Shown: one piece after another, positions 48,786-61,005 of the stretch
Layout: the number at the start of each line of letters is the position of its first letter
How positions within the stretch are numbered: the first letter of the stretch is position 1
Assembly: GCF_000972845.2 (NCBI RefSeq)
Contig: NW_020853550.1
Span: 1,291,458 to 1,355,457 of the forward strand
Source of the DNA: Larimichthys crocea
Taxonomy: Eukaryota; Chordata; Actinopteri; Sciaenidae
Length of the DNA: 64,000 nt
Direction of reading: 5' to 3'
Program-made: the position numbers and the translations under genes
The notes under the pieces: generated by a model
What the model was told of the DNA's origin: nothing
What the model saw: the letters and a program-made list of their open reading frames with translations, nothing else
Databases searched by the model: none

Positions 48786-51333
48786 GTAAATTGAAGGGTT
48801 TTTATTGAAGTCACCTTTCCTTCATCAGACCACAACTCTCCAAGCCCATTTTCCTAAATAGTCTCATCACAACAGTCTGTGTCCTGGTGCTAGTTTACAG
48901 TATCACTGTTTATCAGCCTGATAAAACATCTAATTTCTGACCCCGCCATCTCCCATGCTGGTGTTAAGTGTTTCTTTGTTTGTCAGTCTTTTCTTTTTCC
49001 TCCCGAAGACTTCCACCAACTGCTGCGCACAAGCTGGTGGGTGGCCTGCTCAGCCTCCAAATCCACTCAGATAGAAAATGAACAACACCCATTGCAAGTA
49101 GAAGCGCAGTAGGGGAAGGGACTACGTTATAGGATAGAGCTGGCAGAACAGACCCCTGCGATGACACATCTCTCCCTTTAAACTCTTTTAGGATTACTTC
49201 ATGAGCGGTGAAAGACTTTCAGGACGTCTTAGAAAACGAGTGACAGTCCTCGGTACGCTACTACAACTTTGTAGATCACTCGGAGCAGCGTGCTTGCGTA
49301 ACGCGGCACATGCGGTACGGTACTACCCCTGCTTGGCTGTCCATGCAGTCCTCCTCTCTGACATCTTTTCCTTGGAGTTCATTACAGCTGCTCAGCAAGG
49401 CCCTGAGAGCTCCTCAGCAAATGAGAAGAGATGGGGAGAGATGAAAAACCCTGAGAGCATTGAGCAGTGGGACATGGGCTTCAAAAGCTTCATAGCAATT
49501 TCAAAGGATTTTTATTCTTGATGCCATGCCCACTATATATTTATATATATATATATATGTATCAAGTATCCAGCACTGAGCTTGAGAGCATTTCTAAATG
49601 CTGGTTTGTCCTATAGGCTTTTTGCCTAGAGAGGAAGCAGATAGTGAGTCCTAATGACTCTTGTTTGTTCGCCATGTTTATTGATTCTAATTAGCTGTAG
49701 AGAAGACAAGAGCACAAAGAATAAGTGCTAAACACTTGTGATTACAGTGAGGTCTCGAGCTGTCCCGCTCTATTAGGACGTATTTGCCAAAGAACATGAA
49801 GAACAAGTGCACATCAATTACAATTGCCCAGGGAGTTGTGTTGTGGATGATGTTTGGGTCAAGCTGGAACTTACAATAGGAGGTAGGTGTGTAGATTGGA
49901 TAACGAATGCAATTATGTTGAATCCCTGAGAGGCATGGAGGAAATGACACATTGCCACAGGTAAAATCACACTGTGAGGCAATATGCTGCGGTACAGTGA
50001 AGCAGCTTTCGAGACAGATCATCAGGCTTTTATAGTTGGCAGATATTAGATTAAAGGTGTCAGCAGCAGGAAAAGGTAACAGCGAGAGATAAGAATACTC
50101 GTTGTACTTGTACATGAGGATTCATGGTGATCCTGCTCTTACTGAAACATTATTACATTGCTTAGTTCACTTTGTTCAATTTTTATTGAATGATTTATGC
50201 TCATTTCAGCTGTGATGTCAGGTAGAGCATTGGCATTTTTTTTATAGCAGTAGCAGTAGAATGAACAAAAGAACAGAGCAGAGATATATCTTGAAAAATA
50301 TGTTTTTTTAGTCTCTAAATGTTGCTAAATGCTCCACTAGTCCCACCAGTGAGCGGCTAACTTTCTGTGTCAGCTTGATAGGTAGTTTCTTTCTCTAAAA
50401 ACTGCTGCAGTTAGATACAGGGTTGCTAAGAGTTGTGATACAAAATCAAAACCATAAAGTTATGGGACATAAAACCAAAACGAGCTGGAAGAAGAAAATG
50501 CTTCAGAAAGGAGCTTCAGAGTTGTATTATGCTTTAATACATTGCCACATGTAGGAAATATGCTAGTCGTTATTATGAAACTTTTTTTTTGGGGGGGGGG
50601 GGGATTTTGGAAACTCCATATGTTTTCCAAATCTGACAATAAGTCTGGAGAGACGTGTAAAAACTGGAAGCCTTTTAAGGCTCCTCTGTAGTAATTACAG
50701 TGATGTAGTATTCTTTGAAGAATTAAGTTTCATTTTGTTTTCCATCCAGCCATTGGACATCCATAATAGGTCTAACCAACAATGTTTATAATAAAACAGG
50801 GTCAATACTAGTGTTATATGAGTTATGCTGGACAATAAAAGTAAAAAAATAACTGTATACTGTATATCATAAATATAATATGACACAATATCAATTCACC
50901 TTTGTGGTGGTGACTTTTTCAACATCTGTTTCCAAAGTCAAGATTAAACTTTAAACCTCAACTTACGCCTCCTCAAAACATCTTCAATTCAATTCTAACT
51001 CCACCAATTCCATGGAGGTCATGTGATATGCACCGTTGGGGAATCGCACCACTACAACTATTTACCAGTAGTAAAATGTGTGTCTTCTAATTCAAGAAAT
51101 AATTAAGCAGCTGGCTGGTTTGATCTTACAGAGCAGAAAAAGGATGTGACAAATCAGACCACGAGCACTGAAGAGCTGGTCAGAGGGCCAGCAGCTGGTC
51201 TGGTGCTAGTCCTCCTCCCTTTCTGCTCCATCATTCTCTCGATCCTCTACTGCAGGACTTCACCAGCACTGATGATATGGTCCCTAGATCCTGAACAGTT
51301 ACTAGTTAGTTGTTTCCAAGGTCAAGAATCAAC

Positions 51334-53085
51334 TTAACTGTAAATGTAGTTGGTCATATTGAGATACTTTGTACTGTAATTTACATTAACTTCCTTAAAC
51401 CATCCATTGTTCCAGGACACATGCTTTTGAATTAGAATCTTTGAAGCTGTACAGACATTATGTTCTGTAAACGAGTGTGAAGCACTGGAGCTGTTGGCTC
51501 TATTCAGCATGTGTTTGTAGACATGCTGTTTTGACTCACCTGCACAGGTGTGCACCTATTCAGTAACGTGGTTGCTCAGATAAACCAGGCTCTGTTTCAG
51601 CATATTGCCAGTACAGTCATTTTGAGTTTGGAAAAAAAAATCCACAGAAATTCCTGCCACATGTGGGATAGGTTCCTTTTTTTATTGTGGTCTGTTTTTG
51701 ATCTGTTTGATTTTTAATGAAAGCTCAGTGAGGGGTCACTACACTCTTTCATTGCCTTACAATGCCTAATGTCAGTGTGGTTGTCTTCGGCCTTTTGTAT
51801 TTGTCGATATGGTCTCTGCCCACTGGTGTCCAGATTACTTCCAGTTTGTGCTCCATTGGATGGTGTGAATCAGAAAGCAACTGGTGATCTGTGTAAATGG
51901 CTTTTCTGCAAACCTCCATATCAAATCCATCTCTTTGTTTCGCAGTCTGCGCAGTTCAGTATTGAAATTGATGTTCCTCCCTCTCTAGGGTTTCTTCCAT
52001 GGACACCCTGTCTATAGTGGTGGACACCAATCAGCCTGTGGTGCTGTCATGTTTCTCCTTGTACTTATTTGGCTTCAAGCACATATTCAACAAAAAGCAC
52101 ACCTGGTCTGGATTGAGTTTCATTCTGTTATGTTCTCCACTGCTGATGTCACTGTCACATATACTGTCATCAGCTTCTATTTTAATGTATTGAAACTTGT
52201 AGGCAGTCCCTTTGTAGACCGTTTTATTTAAAGTATAGTGTTGCTTAGCAGAGTTGCAAGGATAATGGTAAAATGGCGTAGCCTGTGTAGAGACTGATTT
52301 GATTCTTTGAAATGGAGGTAATGGTATACTGCAGATGGTTGTCTACTGCGTTTTTGTCTCTAGGGCATTGTGTTACTTCTTGTATCAGATTGTTGGGTTT
52401 TTTCGTTTTATAGGTATTAAGGCCAGAGTACGCTTGAACAGAAGTGTTTACATCTGTTTCAAATAGCAACACTTGAAGGTGGATAGAAAAGCCTTGCATC
52501 CCAGGAGTGAGATACAAGGAATTGGGTTAATGCTGCACATTTTTGGACAGTCCAGCCTCCTATCAGTGTGTAAAGTGAGCATGTTTGTTGGATCTCTGTG
52601 TTCAGAGAGTTACAAATATTGCCAGATGCACTATCAAGTCTGAAGCATACTAACAGCTTTGGCAATGCTAAGAAGGGCTGACTTCATCAACATGGTATAC
52701 CTTCCATTGTCTGCTTGCATGGTGTTCATATTTGCATCGTCATCAAGTTGCCATCGTCTCCTGTGTGGTTGCATAGGTGTTAACATTGACATTTTTCTGT
52801 TGGATGACAGACTATTTGGCAGTCAGAAATGTTGACATGCATACATTAATTTTAAAAAAATGACCCAATCTGAAGGTTGGCAAGCAGCATTCGATCCATT
52901 CCAAATAGCCCAAAGGATAATTAGCCCCAAAGTGCAATCAACCTGAACACATCCTAATAGAAAGAGACTGGTCGAGGTCGGGCATGAGTTCCTCAGAAGT
53001 GAGTGGTGTTGTGAATCCCTGAGCTACAACTTCCTTCTTCAGCTTGCAAAGCTCTTTGTCAGACAGGTTATTTCACCATGTGGTC
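51334..53085 (-). pseudogene. Degraded Penelope-like retroelement
   Basis: Minus-strand translation in several frames gives, in the correct order, pieces of a Penelope-like element. These are NLSDKELCKLKKEVVAQGF near the N-terminus (53012-53069), QADNGRYTML (52691-52718), a LNPDQVCFLLNMCL block (52072-52126), and the thumb-type YTDHQLLSDSHHPMEHKLEV (51827-51906). Last comes a GESKQHVYKHM / NRANSSS / WFKEV block (51334-51555) resembling the GIY-YIG endonuclease end. The palm block with the catalytic YVDD-type motif is not seen between 52072 and 51960, suggesting an internal deletion. Frameshifts and stops make it inactive. Family motifs are from general knowledge and were not searched. Confidence 0.7.
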
Positions 53086-53860
53086 AACGTTAACCTTGTG
53101 TATCTGACTGTGGCCCCCCCACCAACATCTGTGTCTCTGGGTCTCAGTAGTGTTGCTGGCTCAGGAAAACAAAGATGCTAATTTGTTCTTTTGTCTCTCT
53201 TTGCTGACTTGTTGAGTAAGCTGTGCATGTTTAATGAAGTCTGACAATCACAACACCAACCTTTAATGCAGTTGATGGTCTTTTACAATTAGGACCTCGG
53301 TGGTGAAATTAAATTGTCTCATATGTTCATCCTGCTGTTGTTCTTCACCGTGCTGAAAAATAGTTTTGAGAAGTGAAGGAGTGTAGACAGGGGAGATTAA
53401 GTGCTTATTATTTCCAGACTGGTTGGCTATTGATGCCATTTTATCTGCATTTAACTAGGGACCCTTATTATTATTACTCCTTAAATTTAGTTTGACGTTG
53501 TATCTCATTCATAATGTGTCCAATATGGAGTAAGTCATCCAAATGAGCTAAACTGTTAAAAAACAAAAACAAATGTGCTGTCAGTTTTTGAATTTATCAA
53601 GATGAACTACGAAATCATCAGCAGTTTTTCACCTTGCATTTCAGGGCTTTTCTTTGTGTCTGCTTTGAGACAAAAATCCTCCTGTCAGTCCAAAGTTGCT
53701 TAATTCAGTCCACGCGCCGCCTGATGCAACAAAATATTAATTTGCCCCTGGCTCACATTGGTATTATTTTGTGCTGAGATGCATAGTGAGTGGCTGGTTT
53801 ACTCAACCCACAGTACCCTTGACAAATGGCTGCACTGCTTTGCCTCTGAAGTGGGAGTGG

Positions 53861-53894
<34 letters not shown>

Positions 53895-53913
53895 ATGTTT
53901 GCGTGTGTGTGTG
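53861..53913 (+). repeat. (GT)n microsatellite
   Basis: A GT run of about 16 units, then a short interruption and a second short GT run. Confidence 0.9.
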
Positions 53914-55682
53914 ATCTGCATGCAAGCTGTGTATGGGCAAAGTTAGCCTCACACCACTCAGTCGACTGTGCCTTCATTTCATCTCTGCACACTTTGATGT
54001 CGACCGGCTTACTGATGTATCCGTCCCCTCCCAAATTGTAGCCCTACATCATTAAACTTGTCAGGCTTATGTTTCTATTCTGTACTTTCTCTATCTCTGT
54101 TGCACCAACAGTTGTCATCCCTGCATTTAGAGAACTTGTCATTACCGGCCTGTTCTGAGATTATATTGAAGTCATTCAAAATAACAGAGTGTGACTTGGG
54201 ATTTGGTTGTCTCGGCACCCACAGCTCCTGATTATGAAGCCACTGTCTCCTTTCTGTCTTGAGGCAGCTATTGTTTTGTTTGTAATTAAAATCATGTTCA
54301 ATTTCCTACGTGGTGCTGGAGCTGGGAAAAAGTTTCCGATTGTTCCTTGCATCTGTGTGATTGTTTGGGATTGTGACACAGCATTCGGCACATGCAGCTG
54401 GATGGGATTTATAAATATCCACAGTGCCTGTGATTGGAGCTGGGGGAATATTTATAGATTTCCATGAATACCCTGCCCCAGTTGCAATTCATTTGAACAC
54501 AAGCAGGCGTGGGCAGACATTCTTTTTCACCTGAGTGGGTGGCCTTTCCTCAACACATCTTTGTGTGCTTTGTTTCCTCCTGTCATTTTCTTATCGCTGC
54601 CCACAGAACTTTTTGTGCAATGTGAAAATGACAATTGAACAACTTCAGAGAGGCAGTCCACTCATTTTACATGTCAGAGTTCATTAGTCACGAGGAGTTC
54701 AACCAGTGACAAAAGTTTTCTAATGTTGGAGCTGCTTCTAAAGTCTGAGGTGACATCACCTGAGTGTCTCAGCTTGTTCTAGTAGACTACAAAAGGTGAC
54801 AGACACCTTTGAGTTTGTAAGACTTGAGTTTGTCTAGACTTTGTTAGTCTACTGAAGTAGACATTCACAGGGTAGAGAGGGTCAAACTGTCCTGTTCAAC
54901 ATTTTAAGTTGACTTAAAGTTGTGTATAATTATGTTAAGTTAATGTTAAAAGATTAGTTGATTCCACTAAATTATTTTATGAAGTTTATCAAACAGAAGA
55001 TGTGACATGTGGGTCTGGAGGATTTTGAGGTGAGCTTTGCTGAGTCATGTGAGTTTAATTAATTAATAATGAAATTAATTTTATTTTCTGTTGAGTAATT
55101 AGTAATGTAATGACTTTTTTAATTAGTAAGATCTAATGAATAAATGATTTCTAAAGCAGCTTTCCCAACACTGCTAATGAATGACACTAGTGAGTAGCAT
55201 TATGGGACTTTGGGTTTTTTAAGCTGGATATCTCAGCGTGTGCCGCTTCAGTTTTAAACATTCTTTTAAAAATCTGCCTCTTTAAAATCCCCTAAGATTA
55301 TGTCAGTGTTAATTCCAAGGGTGTCCCTTTAAGTTCTGTGCTGTTTGGTTATTGTGCACCACAGGGTCAGCCTCAAATATTGCAGCTTAGTAAGACTCTA
55401 ACAGTTCAGTAGCACAGCTTTGCCACACACAAAGAGCAGTTCATTCTCTAAACCTGCTCCTTGCAGACGCATGAAAAGGAGGATTTTGTGTGACAAGCAA
55501 GTTTCATGTTTTTCAATTGAAATAGTTTTTTTGCCACTAATGAAAGGATTTTTCTCTCTCAGCCAAGAGAGATAACAAGTGTGTTATAGATCCAAGCATT
55601 CAGGTCTGCTCCTGCCAAACACTTGTGTATGTTGTGTGTGTTGAGGCGCGCTAGCTGTCAATGCCTTTCTGCTTGCTCAGCG

Positions 55683-55724
55683 GAGTCCTGCTGGACTGAA
55701 GCAGAGTCCTGCTGGACTGAAGCA
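55683..55724 (+). repeat. Perfect 21-bp tandem duplication
   Basis: GAGTCCTGCTGGACTGAAGC plus A occurs twice in a row without a mismatch, pointing to a recent slippage event. Confidence 0.9.
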
Positions 55725-56009
55725 GGGTCTGTACTGTACGTTTCCCCCTCCACATCATGAAGGGTTACTTTCTCTGCACAACATCCTCCTCTCCTTACAT
55801 TGTCCTGCATTTATTTTATTTCATTTTTTCAATTTTTGTATGTTTTGAACTTCTTTCTTGTAGTTTGCTGATAGATAACTGCTGTGTTGCAGCTTTATTG
55901 ATCATTATCTCCAATCAAACTCACTAGAACAGAAAAAAATGCTGCTTTGTGCTCTTGTAGTCAGAGAAACTAACGAGCATTCTTGATTCCCAGTAATGGC
56001 TTTGTTTGT

Positions 56010-56420
56010 ATTATCTCAATTATTGGCTCCCGTTAATTTCCTCCGTCTCACAAAACTGCAGCATCCTGCCTGCATAGGAGCCAGTTGATATATGATGTAC
56101 AGGGACCAAGCAGACAACAGCGCTACTCCCCCTGGGCTAAAACCGCCAATGATAGGAGGCAGGCAGCAGGGAAGGAGTGCTATTTCATCACTGTTAAAGG
56201 CTGGGTAATAGGGCCGCACCAGTGGCCAGGCTATCACAGGCCCGCTGCCTCCGAAAGGCAGTTAATTAACTTTCCATCGGCTGTGAGAGGATGCATGAGG
56301 ATGTGCGAGCTGGGCCGACAGCCCCATGATGCAGCCTGCGGAGCATGGATATGTAGGGGCCCAATTGACAACCCTGCTGGGAGGCTGAGCTCGCCGTGAG
56401 GTACCACACTGGGAGTTTCT
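56010..56420. promoter_or_regulatory. Candidate conserved noncoding element
   Basis: A repeat-free block, richer in GC than its neighbours, with several homeodomain-like and palindromic motifs (AGTTAATTAACT, CCAATGATAGG, CTCAATTATTGGC) and open frames on both strands (104 codons plus, 73 minus) without protein features. This combination is common in deeply conserved enhancers, but conservation is not shown here. Confidence 0.3.
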
Positions 56421-57752
56421 GGAGGACATGTTTCTGCTCTGTCAATTTAGAGCTGCATCCACGTAAATAAATGCCCAGATTGTTTACATAATGTCTCCTT
56501 TCAGCTTGCCTCTGGGCCTACTTTTTGGGCTCTTAAACATTAACTTTTGCAGAGAATAGAATGGCTGTGCTACACTTTGTTTCACAAAGCACCGAAAGGA
56601 CACTATTTAGATTTTTATGCCTCTGACAGCTGTGGCCGAAGGCAATATGTTTTTGTGTTGTCTGTGAGCACGGAATCTCAGGAACACCTTGAGGGAGTTT
56701 CTTCAAATTTGGAAAAAAAAATAACTAGGTAAGATTCAGGTGGTCACAGATCAAATTCACCGTCACTGCGACCCCACAAAGCATGCCTTAACTCTACAAT
56801 TCATACGCTGATTATGACAAAATTTCACGCAAACGTCAAAAAAAAAAAAAACATGACATTTTCTATTCAAAAGGTTGAAGGTCAACTTCAGTGACAATGT
56901 CACAATGTTCTAAAAACACTTTTCTGTCCATCACACAAGGCCAAAAATGAGGAACCGGAGGGGAGACTGTTATTGCATTTGACACTAAATCTTAGCTGCC
57001 TACCTTGACTGTAGTGATTGTAAAGATCTTCTGTGCTGGGTTGTATATGTGTGTAGAGCATCCACCTTTTAGAATTTGTTCTGCTTTGCAGTAACATCTG
57101 CAATTACAAATGTCTGCTGTCAAGGCTACACCTTTGTGTTCAGAATGAGCTTTATTGGCGAAGCACATGAGACTGCTGACCTCCAAGCCTCGGTTCCACC
57201 ACCCCAGAGCACCACTGTGAATGAAGAACTGGCTGCTACAGACTAGAGTTGTCAAAAAGAAACAATACTTTTATACCTTTTAGATAGCATGTAGCAAGTT
57301 CTGAAGTTATAAAAAACAGATTTATAATCAGAACGACACTTAACTAGTGGACTACCTCCACCCACTCTCCTCCCTCTGTGTGGTCTACTGACACACAGTT
57401 CACACAGCTCTGCTGCAGAGACACAGAAAGAGATGTTCTCCGGCAATATGTTGACGACGCAAACACAGCTTTTATTTCACGAGCACAGAGCAGGTAAAGC
57501 AACAGCGAACACACCTGTGTGGTGCAGATGTCATTGGGCACCGCATTAGTTTTGATCGGCTGCATCATTAACATGCAGCTCACCTGCTGCTGTGAAAATG
57601 GAATCGTGGGTGAAAGAATCCAAAATGCGAGTTTTGTTTTCTGGGTGACTTCATGAATAAAGTTAGACTCAATAAAAATACTGCTGCTCCTGTATGATAC
57701 AGACAGAGGCGGGGTGAGCTGCTGTGTGTGTGCAGTAAAAGAGAGAGGTGAG

Positions 57753-57754
<2 letters not shown>

Positions 57755-57796
<42 letters not shown>
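57755..57796 (+). repeat. (GT)n microsatellite
   Basis: About 20 perfect GT units. Confidence 0.95.
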
Positions 57797-57797
<1 letters not shown>

Positions 57798-57989
57798 AAA
57801 GAGAAGGAAAAGCAAGGTGAGCAGATTCAGTAGTTTGTGAGCAAACACTAAAATAAGGCAATGAATTAAAATGGTGACATAAGAAATAACCTACTATAAA
57901 TATGGTAATGTATTCAAATCAAATTTAATACCCATCGCAGTTACACTGTCATTCTGTGGGAAACAATCCAACTGTCCTCAGTATGTGTT

Positions 57990-58290
57990 CAGCAGCACTG
58001 TGTGCAGGCTGATGTGGTATCTGGCATCGTGACAACCTCATTACACACTGATAGATCTGCAGGAGTCTGTGGCACATGCTAAAGGATCTGAGTCTCTTCA
58101 GAAAGAAGACTCTGCTCCGTCCCTTCCTGAAGAGTTCAGTCCATGCATGAGTCCACTGTCTTCACTTCTTCTCCCTCAATGATGACCATGACAATGGGCC
58201 TGCTGTTCCTCTGGTAGTCCACCACAGGCTCATTGGTGTTTCGGACAGTAACATTCAGGTGATCGTCGTTGCACGATGTGATGAAGCTCT
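57990..58290 (-). pseudogene. LINE reverse transcriptase C-terminal fragment
   Basis: On the minus strand, one frame gives VVDYQRNSRPIVMVIIEGEE and, after a frame change, LFRKGRSRVFFLKRLRSF followed by CHRLLQIYQCVM. These resemble the fish LINE blocks of the type VVDFRRN..IxIxGEEVE and YKKGQSRLYFLRRLRSFN. A stop after SCMD and the frameshift show it is dead. The clade (Rex1, L2 or CR1-like) is not decided. Confidence 0.65.
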
Positions 58291-58360
58291 CTCTACGACT
58301 ATAATAGAATGAATGTAGTGATAACTTACATACACTTCACTACATATATTACATTAGTCT

Positions 58361-58735
58361 GGACCAAGCTGCAACTTCTGTGGCTGGGAAATGAAGCCAA
58401 AGTGCCAAAAACTTGTAATTCCTTGAGTGGCTACTTGAAGCTGGCTCCAGAAGTGAGTCAGTCTCCATAAGTCCCCATGTTCAAATGTCCAACTTCACAG
58501 CAGAAATAAACATGTTTACAGCCTGGTACAAAAAACAGTTTTGGTCTCTACAGCAAACTTTCTCCGTTCATGACAACTGTACTGAGGGTGAATTTATATA
58601 CAACTCACCTGTTCAGATTATATTAAGGCTTAAAGTTATGAAGAAATAAGAGCTTGGACACTTTGATTGACAAGTGGGTGCAATTACAGATAGCTTATTA
58701 GAGCACCCAGGCATCATTCGACTGATGATTCACAT
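58361..58735 (+). mobile_element. Dispersed repeat, copy 2 of 3
   Basis: This is the most complete copy of the family also at 16773 and 63325. It adds the TTTGATTGACAAGTGGGTGC end. The copies run the same way and share long blocks such as AATGTCCAACTTCACAGCAG. Confidence 0.7.
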
Positions 58736-60061
58736 CTCTGTCGATTTTTAGATTAGCCGGATGGCGGAAGAAGCAGTACAGCCAACATGGCAGCAACCAG
58801 AGCCACATACTCTGAGCTTCAGAACACACACACACTGTCTGTTCTTTACACTGCCTTTAGTCTGGACAGACATGGATGTAAACTGTATGTTCATTGGTTT
58901 TCAGAGGCGTGCAACTTCAAAAATTTTTATTAGTTATCTAACATCAGCGGCCCCCTAACAAAAATAATTTTCCTTAAGCTTAAGACCAGCTTCATAGCCT
59001 GATAAAGGAGTCAGTAGGTGAGTTTAGGGGTCACAGCCAGCTCAGATATCTGTAAACACTGTAAAACACTGTGGACAGCAGAGATCACAAGGATAACATT
59101 GGTTGATATTATGAATATAAAAGTGCCTGCTCTGCCATCCTGCTAAACTTTCATGGGAGCTCACACAATAATTGTTATGTAACTTGGTTAAAATCTTACA
59201 CTTTGTTTCTTTAGAAGTCTGATGAAAGGAAGAGATTAAATTCAATCACAGTCTAGTGAAACCGAGGCTAACACGGACGTGGTGTCTGTAAATCAGATAC
59301 ACTCTTCTTCTTAGCCAAGCATCAATGCATCACAGAGCTTCCACCTCCAGTCTCAAAACCTCTGCAGCTCAACTTTAGGTGACATTTGCCACATTACCTG
59401 TCAAATTGGCAGACAAGGCTGAGTTGAAAAGGTTCATAATGAAATGTTGTGGGTGGGTCCTGCAACCTTTCAAAGTAGAGCCTGCACTAAAAACAGACCT
59501 GTAGGGCCAGTTTGAGTCCTCGTTGCTCGCTGTGCAGACGCTGTGCTGTGGCAGATGCTGTCGTAATAACCTTTCCGCCGTTTTTCGCTTCCCAGCAGGG
59601 AATTCTAGACCCTCCCAATAAACAGAGGCTGCTCACATCTGATTGGTGGAAGTCTGTGAAGTCAGTCACCTTGTTTAAACCTTTTTGTCAGTCGAAATAT
59701 TTTCATGCGACTTGTGATATTATCTGAAAGTAAGCAGGGTTTTACCTGTAACCTCGCTTATAAGTCCTGCTCTGTTGTCATTTTAGATTCATCCTAGCAG
59801 AGTCCAACTTCCTGTTACAGTGTAGTATTACCACAATCTCAGCTGAAGTACTGTTCCATAGTTCAGAGATTTACACACTCCGATGAATCGCTCATTTGTT
59901 GACAGCCATCAATTTAACTTCACAAGCAACAAGCACACTCGGTACACTCAGGGGGGATGGAAGTGAGCGGAGAGATTAAGTGTGAGAAAGTCCTGAAATG
60001 ACCCTCCTCTCTGTACAGATATGTACTGTGGATGCCATTTGAGTCAATATGCAATCAATAA
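58736..60061. other. Noncoding stretch
   Basis: No gene or clear repeat recognised. Short frames only. Confidence 0.5.
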
Positions 60062-60097
60062 ATCCATTCATTTTCCATAACCGCTTATCCTTATCAG
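60062..60097 (-). mobile_element. Short SINE/L2 3' end fragment
   Basis: CCATTCATTTTCCATAACCG followed by CTTATCCTTATC is the reverse complement of the AGGATAAGCGG...GAAAATGGATGGA end of the element family at 44255. Only the last 35 bp or so remain. Confidence 0.55.
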
Positions 60098-60169
60098 TAT
60101 CATAAATTTAAAGTAGTGCGTTTTTTCAGGGGACTCCTATTTGATAATTCCACATTCATTTCAGAGCTG

Positions 60170-60305
60170 GGCTGATATATATCGGTCCATTTAATGAGCC
60201 GATATTGGCCTATCACAGATAAATCATATCAGCGTATGAATAAAAGAAGCTTAGGGTTACAATATTGGCTGATATATCAATATTTAATATTATTATATCT
60301 CATCT
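60170..60305. repeat. Possible hAT-type repeat fragment
   Basis: GGCTGATATATATCGG, GAGCCGATATTGGCC and TTGGCTGATATATCAATAT resemble a fish DNA-transposon terminus rich in CGATAT. Ends are not defined. Confidence 0.35.
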
Positions 60306-60403
60306 CCTAAAATCCAGTCTTGGTCGGGTGCTTATAATTTTATTATTACAAGACATTTTTTCAGAGACCGACTGAGGCCAGTTTGATGAGCCTCACAGCA
60401 CTT

Positions 60404-61005
60404 ACCGTATTTTCCGGACTATAAGCCACTACTTTTTTCACACACTTTGAACCATGCGGCGATTTTAAAGATTTTTAGTGGCCAATGGCCAACGGGGGGC
60501 ATTCTCTAGCAGTAAATGCAAAAGTGAGACAGACATGTGGGGAAATATTATGCGCCGAAGAAGAGATTTTGCGCATCATGCACACACCCTCATCATGGAA
60601 AACACACAAAGAAATGCATATGATGCAGCTTTTTTTTTTTTTAGATAATTTTTTGGGCCTTTTATGCCTTTATTGATAGTACAGCTGAAGATAGACAGGA
60701 AGCAGGGGGCAGAGAGAGGGGGAGTGACACGCAGTAAATTAGCCGTCCAATGCGGGATTCGAACCGGGGCCAGCTGCAGCAAGGACTATAGCCTCCACAC
60801 ACGGGGCGGCCGCTTAACCCACTACTCTACCGACTGCCCCGTGATGCAGCTTTTTCTCTTTCTGTGTAAACACCTCATGTTACAACATGAAAACCTGTGG
60901 CTTATATTCAAGTGCAGCCTATATATGTACAAAATGTATTTTCTTTTAAAATTTAGCTGGTGCGGCTTATATTCAGGTGTGCTCAATAGTCCGGAAAATA
61001 TGGTA
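60404..61005. mobile_element. MITE with CCGTATTTTCCGGACTA ends
   Basis: The left end CCGTATTTTCCGGACTATAAG (from 60405, less one base here) pairs with the right end TAGTCCGGAAAATATGG, with one mismatch, and both are bordered by TA. Inner arms also mirror each other (ATAAGCC versus GGCTTAT). The MITE is about 380 bp once the nested SINE (60635-60841) and one duplication are removed. There is no transposase. Confidence 0.7.
60635..60841 (-). mobile_element. tRNA-derived SINE nested in the MITE
   Basis: Read on the minus strand, it has an A-box region (complement of 60819-60833), a perfect B box GGTTCGAATCCC (complement of 60754-60765), a CAATAAAGGCATAAAAGGCC tail and a poly-A end (T run at 60631-60642). 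A perfect 14-bp duplication, TGATGCAGCTTTTT, flanks it at 60621-60634 and 60842-60855. It is a SINE and not a working tRNA gene. Confidence 0.85.

Larger units (their letters stand above)
44506..51333. other. Long noncoding stretch
   Basis: No gene recognised. Contents seen: GT microsatellite at 44790-44814, 21-T run at 46015-46035, CG/GT repeat at 46603-46655, TA run at 49533-49560, a T9-G13 run at 50582-50603, one exon-like segment at 48678-48785, and a 142-codon minus frame at 49687-50115 with no known domain. Confidence 0.45.
53086..57989. other. Long noncoding stretch
   Basis: The Penelope-like element may extend left to right into 53086-54000, but I cannot support it. GT microsatellites lie at 53861-53913 and 57755-57796, and a 21-bp tandem duplication at 55683-55724. 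56010-56420 is a repeat-poor GC-richer block that may be conserved regulatory DNA. No gene recognised. Confidence 0.45.

Noticed and set aside
51146..51337. 63-codon plus-strand ORF with a hydrophobic segment
   Set aside because: It lies beside the 3' end of the minus-strand Penelope-like remnant; the membrane-like stretch is likely accidental.
60740..60841. Possible tRNA gene on the minus strand
   Set aside because: The B box is perfect, but the sequence continues into a SINE body with poly-A tail and flanking duplication.
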